The translations under genes were made by a program, and so were the position numbers. From contig NZ_FLLQ01000001.1 of assembly GCF_900088415.1 (NCBI RefSeq), forward strand, positions 124,001 to 188,000: 64,000 bases of DNA, read 5' to 3'. Shown one piece after another: positions 61,094-64,000 of the stretch. How positions within the stretch are numbered: the first letter of the stretch is position 1; each line of letters starts with the position of its first letter. Under the pieces are notes generated by a model. It did not search any database. It saw only the letters and a program-made list of their open reading frames with translations, and was not told the origin of the DNA. The DNA is from Vibrio mediterranei (GTDB lineage Bacteria; Pseudomonadota; Gammaproteobacteria; Enterobacterales; Vibrionaceae).

Positions 61094-61323
61094 TCGTCGA
61101 TTTTTCCCAAGGTAAGGTGATTGTTACGCCAAATGAAGTAGTGGTGCGGCTAGCGGTGGGCGGTGTGACTTTGCAAGCCCAAGTTGATGCGCTACAACTT
61201 ATCGTTCCTGCATGTGTTATTTCCGCCAATGGTGCGGAGTGTAAGTGGTCTGTTAAATTAGACAGTGATACGCAAATTCGTACTATCTCTGATGAGACTG
61301 GCATAGCGATTTTGACACTGTAA
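61090..61323 (+). CDS. Small beta-rich protein, possibly DUF3389
   Basis: A 77-residue protein, MIVDFSQGKVIVTPNEVVVRL..., with alternating hydrophobic strand-like segments. It resembles a small Vibrio family I recall as DUF3389, with low certainty. Start overlaps the thioesterase stop in ATGA. Function unknown. Confidence 0.7.
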   Translation: MIVDFSQGKVIVTPNEVVVRLAVGGVTLQAQVDALQLIVPACVISANGAECKWSVKLDSDTQIRTISDETGIAILTL

Positions 61324-61339
61324 CTTGCTAAATAAGTTA

Positions 61340-61388
61340 ATAAAGAGGAAACTTATTTCCAAGTCAACGAATGGTATTTCCTCTTTAT
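61340..61388. promoter_or_regulatory. Perfect 12-base inverted repeat ending at the sgrR start
   Basis: ATAAAGAGGAAA (61340-61351) and TTTCCTCTTTAT (61377-61388) are exact reverse complements 25 bases apart; the right arm includes the first two bases of the sgrR ATG. It may be an SgrR autoregulatory site or an mRNA hairpin blocking the start codon, which has no normal binding site. Confidence 0.6.
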
Positions 61389-63108
61389 GAGCAGTCCCCG
61401 CTTAAGAAAGCAATTTGAGATTTTATTTGAGCACTTTTCAGGTCAAGATGCTGAAACACAACTAGAAGATGTGACCGGTATTTTGTTCTGTACGAGGCGA
61501 AATGCCCGTATTGTGCTTAATAAACTCGAGGAAGAGGGGTGGATTGAGTGGCACCCAGCGGCAGGCAGAGGGAAGCTCTCTCAGCTTATTTTCAAACAGA
61601 ATCGAAATGACGTAAGCGAAACGTTGGCAAGGCGTTATCTGGAAGAGGGGCGTATTGGTCACGCATTAAATGTGCTCGACAAAGACGCAAGTCGACTATC
61701 TAATGTCATTCAAAGCTACCTAGGAGTAACTCAGTCAGACGGTAAACAGGTCATTCGACTTCCATACTACCGCGCGTTGTCGATGCTTAATCCAACTAAG
61801 CCGATGCGCCGTTCTGAAATTCATATAGCACGCCAAGTATTCAGTGGGTTAACTAAATTTGACGAGAATGATGTACTACAACCGGATATTGCTCACCATT
61901 GGCAACAGATCTCTGAAACGCAATGGCGTTTTTACATACGCCCCGGGATCCGCTTTCATAACGGTGAATTGCTCAAAATTGACCACATAATTCAAAGTAT
62001 TGAAAAGCTAAAAGGTGCTAACCTTTACAAGCATTTGGACAAAGTGATCTCGCCATCAGCATGGGTCATTGATGTCTACTTTACACAACCCGATTTTCAA
62101 GCTCCGATGCTTTTTGCCGAGAATATGGCCAAGGTATTGCCACCCGAAAGTATGCGAGGGGATGACTTTGATAGATATCCCATTGGTACTGGACCTTATT
62201 GTGTGACGACCAATAATGATAAGCGATTAATTTTATCCGCGTTCGATGGCTACTTTGGTTATCGACCTTTGTTGGATACGGTAGAGGTATGGGTCATCGA
62301 CGAAACGCATTCTACATTGGTTTTCCCTACGTTAGCGGATCCGATTGCTGGAGCTCGCTCTGAAGTTCAAGACGACATTGAACTTGACCCTGGCTGCACC
62401 TATTTGTTGTTAAATCGTGTGTCTGGCATTGCTAAAGACGATCATTGGGCTCGTTATCTGAGCAAAAAAATCAATTCGTTGGCGATATTCCGCAAGCTCC
62501 CGGAAAAGACCATTGAAGAGCTTGGAATGATTCCCGCGCATGGTCTTAAGCCTGGATGGTACCATCATCCAACGTCTGAGGTACAAGCGCTGCAACAGAC
62601 TGAGTATGAAGATATCGCAGAGAAAGAAATTAGAATTGCCTATTACGCTGAGCATCCAACGTTCCCTGAGATTGCCAAGGGCATTGAAGAGTTATTAAAA
62701 CAAGATGGTATTCGAACTAAGTTGGTGCGCTATGGTTTGGATTCTCCGGAATTCGATGATATCGACATATGGATTCGTCCTATGGGTATTGCTAGTAAGC
62801 GCGAGGAAGCATTAGCGGGCTGGTTACTTGGACACAGTGATATCGAACATATGTCCAAGTCTGAAGACTTTTACCAATGGTCTAAGATCGTCGAAGATTG
62901 GCGTGGAAAATCGAATGAAAAGTTCCCAGCTCAAGAGTTGGGTAAAAAGCTGATTCAAAGTTATCAAATCATTCCTATGTTTCATTGTTGGCTGGGTATC
63001 AGCAAAGACCATTGTGGTAGTTTGCAAAATGCCAAATGCAATGCGTTAGGCTGGTTTGACTTTAGTAAAGTGTGGGTCAAACCAGACGACCTTGAGATAA
63101 ACAGTTAG
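61387..63108 (+). CDS. sgrR: SgrR-family transcriptional regulator
   Basis: Activator of sugar-phosphate stress response. 573 residues: N-terminal winged helix (about 1-110, DVTGILFCTRRNARIVLNKLEEEGW) and a periplasmic-binding-protein-like ligand domain (IARQVFSGLTKFDENDVLQPDIAHHW, GTGPYCV). In E. coli SgrR drives the small RNA SgrS; no SgrS-like RNA was seen here. ATG 61387 is the first start after an in-frame stop at 61333. Directly followed by a zinc-ribbon gene after 4 bases. Confidence 0.9.
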   Translation: MSSPRLRKQFEILFEHFSGQDAETQLEDVTGILFCTRRNARIVLNKLEEEGWIEWHPAAGRGKLSQLIFKQNRNDVSETLARRYLEEGRIGHALNVLDKDASRLSNVIQSYLGVTQSDGKQVIRLPYYRALSMLNPTKPMRRSEIHIARQVFSGLTKFDENDVLQPDIAHHWQQISETQWRFYIRPGIRFHNGELLKIDHIIQSIEKLKGANLYKHLDKVISPSAWVIDVYFTQPDFQAPMLFAENMAKVLPPESMRGDDFDRYPIGTGPYCVTTNNDKRLILSAFDGYFGYRPLLDTVEVWVIDETHSTLVFPTLADPIAGARSEVQDDIELDPGCTYLLLNRVSGIAKDDHWARYLSKKINSLAIFRKLPEKTIEELGMIPAHGLKPGWYHHPTSEVQALQQTEYEDIAEKEIRIAYYAEHPTFPEIAKGIEELLKQDGIRTKLVRYGLDSPEFDDIDIWIRPMGIASKREEALAGWLLGHSDIEHMSKSEDFYQWSKIVEDWRGKSNEKFPAQELGKKLIQSYQIIPMFHCWLGISKDHCGSLQNAKCNALGWFDFSKVWVKPDDLEINS

Positions 63109-63112
63109 TACA

Positions 63113-63364
63113 ATGGCAAAACCTAATAAAAAAGGTCCAGTAAAGACCGTCGATATTTTCTGTTCAAAATGCGGCACTAAGCTATTTCGATATCGTAAAG
63201 GTGGAAAGGGCGCGCTGGTCAAGTGTTTTAAGGAACGGATTGCCGAAGATTTCACAGATGAGCTCGGTGTTTGCCCTCAGTGTGCGAGTGTTTTCGGCAG
63301 GGATACATTAATTCGTGGTACGCCAGCAATCAAAATGGTTGGTGGAAAAGTTCGTATGAAATAG
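63113..63364 (+). CDS. Small zinc-ribbon protein
   Basis: An 83-residue basic protein with CSKC (Cys17, Cys20) and CPQC (Cys54, Cys57), a likely single zinc ribbon binding nucleic acid or protein. Start 4 bases after sgrR, so probably coexpressed. Unknown function. Confidence 0.75.
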   Translation: MAKPNKKGPVKTVDIFCSKCGTKLFRYRKGGKGALVKCFKERIAEDFTDELGVCPQCASVFGRDTLIRGTPAIKMVGGKVRMK

Positions 63365-63375
63365 GGAAACAGTCG

Positions 63376-63696
63376 ATGAAATCCAATGCCATAACGGTAC
63401 TTACTACCGTATCAAATGAACAACAAGCTGATGACTTAATTAAAGTGTTGTTGGAGAGTCGCCTCGCAGCATGCATTCAGACACAAAACATCGGTAGCCA
63501 CTATGTATGGGAAGGGAAAGTCTGTCATGACGAAGAAGTGTTGTTGATCATCAAATCGACTAATGAAGCCTACTCACGTCTAGAACGAACTATTATTGCC
63601 AACCACGAGTATGAAGTCCCACAAATTGTAGCCTTACCCATTGAGGCAGGGTTTAGACCTTACCTCAATTGGTTAAAACAAAATGTTAAGCCTTAG
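63376..63696 (+). CDS. cutA: CutA1-like divalent-cation tolerance protein
   Basis: Small trimeric protein linked to copper tolerance. 106 residues: AITVLTTVSNEQQADDLIKVLLESRLAACIQ, SHYVWEGKV and HEYEVPQIVALPIE are CutA1 hallmarks. ATG 63376, 11 bases after the zinc-ribbon gene. Its end overlaps the convergent yjdF-like gene by 11 bases. Confidence 0.93.
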   Translation: MKSNAITVLTTVSNEQQADDLIKVLLESRLAACIQTQNIGSHYVWEGKVCHDEEVLLIIKSTNEAYSRLERTIIANHEYEVPQIVALPIEAGFRPYLNWLKQNVKP

Positions 63697-64000
63697 CTGG
63701 TGTTTTTAGAACAAAAAGTGTTAATGCCGTGATAGCACCTAGCGTGTCACATAGCATGTCTTTTTGTGCATCCCAAATGTCGCCTTGTGAGCCTAAAAAG
63801 GCGATCCCCTCATCTCCGCCAGCAATGGCGGCGTACCACCATTCTATGATTTCATAAGCTGCAGCTAGACTCATTATGGCGAATAACGCAAACATGATCG
63901 CTGGAATTTTACTCATTACTTTATTGCGATAGACATATTCCGCAATAGGAAAGGCGTAAAGGCCAATGGAAAAGTGGGCTACTCTATCAAAGTTGTTCCG
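63686..64000 (-). CDS. YjdF/DUF2238 membrane protein, 5' end missing
   Basis: 105 codons in the window, running off the right edge; the in-frame ATG at 63916 is internal, since the frame stays open upstream (RNNFDRVAHFSIGLYAFPIAE). Hydrophobic segments, AYEIIEWWYAAIAGGDEGIAFLG and QGDIWDAQKDMLCDTLGA match the E. coli YjdF inner-membrane family of unknown function. Confidence 0.85.
   Translation of the reverse strand, partial: RNNFDRVAHFSIGLYAFPIAEYVYRNKVMSKIPAIMFALFAIMSLAAAYEIIEWWYAAIAGGDEGIAFLGSQGDIWDAQKDMLCDTLGAITALTLFVLKTPAKA

Noticed and set aside
61200..61387. SgrS-like small RNA beside sgrR
   Set aside because: The upstream gap is 63 bases and filled by the inverted repeat; the preceding stretch is a coding gene.

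Overview
The window looks like a piece of a Vibrio genome, most likely the smaller chromosome. Several pairings recall gene sets I associate with Vibrio chromosome II: fadL next to a VolA-type surface lysophospholipase gene, an ackA with no pta beside it, a pstS without pstCAB, a malI-malX-malY block, and a tandem Leu/Cys tRNA array. No insertion sequence, prophage, integron or CRISPR array is visible. Species cannot be fixed from the sequence alone.

Layout. 1-3.2 kb: the 5' end of malI (minus), MalI-type operators, then malX-malY. 3.3-7.6 kb: a small unknown gene, a secreted heme-barrel-like protein, and a secreted beta-propeller protein whose promoter carries a TetR-type operator and lies downstream of a tetR gene. 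7.8-13.3 kb: glycerol/dihydroxyacetone module, gldA divergent from dhaK-dhaL-dhaM; DhaM ends in an apparently complete PTS Enzyme I. 13.4-20.5 kb: scattered single genes (HAD phosphatase, Tat-exported intradiol dioxygenase, YitT, AcpH, pncB/nicotinamidase, YnfA, DEAD-box helicase). 20.6-25.7 kb: DOPA-dioxygenase-like protein, then a glycyl radical enzyme with its activase, divergent from a TauE/SafE exporter. 25.7-31.4 kb: small enzymes and regulators, including an AT-rich EAL-AraC pair, ltaE and a Nudix gene that contains a perfect 35-bp palindrome. 31.6-36.5 kb: a viaA-like gene, ravA, then a second viaA. 36.6-38 kb: tRNA-Cys, a small membrane coiled-coil gene, then tRNA Leu-Cys-Leu-Cys behind a structured leader. 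38-44 kb: secreted alpha-amylase and lipoprotein pullulanase. 44-51.6 kb: ybjQ, pstS, an unknown gene, rnb, deaD, ackA. 51.7-57.7 kb: patatin-like phospholipase, cysteine synthase, volA, fadL, with two FadR-like sites. 58-64 kb: an AT-rich stretch with a secreted coiled-coil protein and a HEPN-like protein, then an M48 lipoprotein protease, a hotdog thioesterase, sgrR, a zinc-ribbon protein, cutA and a partial YjdF-like gene.

How the genes fit together. Much of the window is carbon acquisition. Amylase and pullulanase degrade starch outside the cell, MalX/MalY belong to an alpha-glucoside-linked PTS locus, SgrR senses sugar-phosphate stress, and GldA plus DhaKLM convert glycerol to dihydroxyacetone phosphate using PEP. 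VolA, FadL and a patatin esterase form a phospholipid/fatty-acid uptake set that may share FadR control. The glycyl radical enzyme and an ackA behind an FNR box point to anaerobic metabolism. The strongest candidates for undescribed biology are the ViaA-RavA-ViaA triad, the glycyl radical enzyme/TauE locus (possibly organosulfonate cleavage), the TetR-controlled secreted propeller, the structured tRNA-operon leader and the palindrome inside the Nudix gene.
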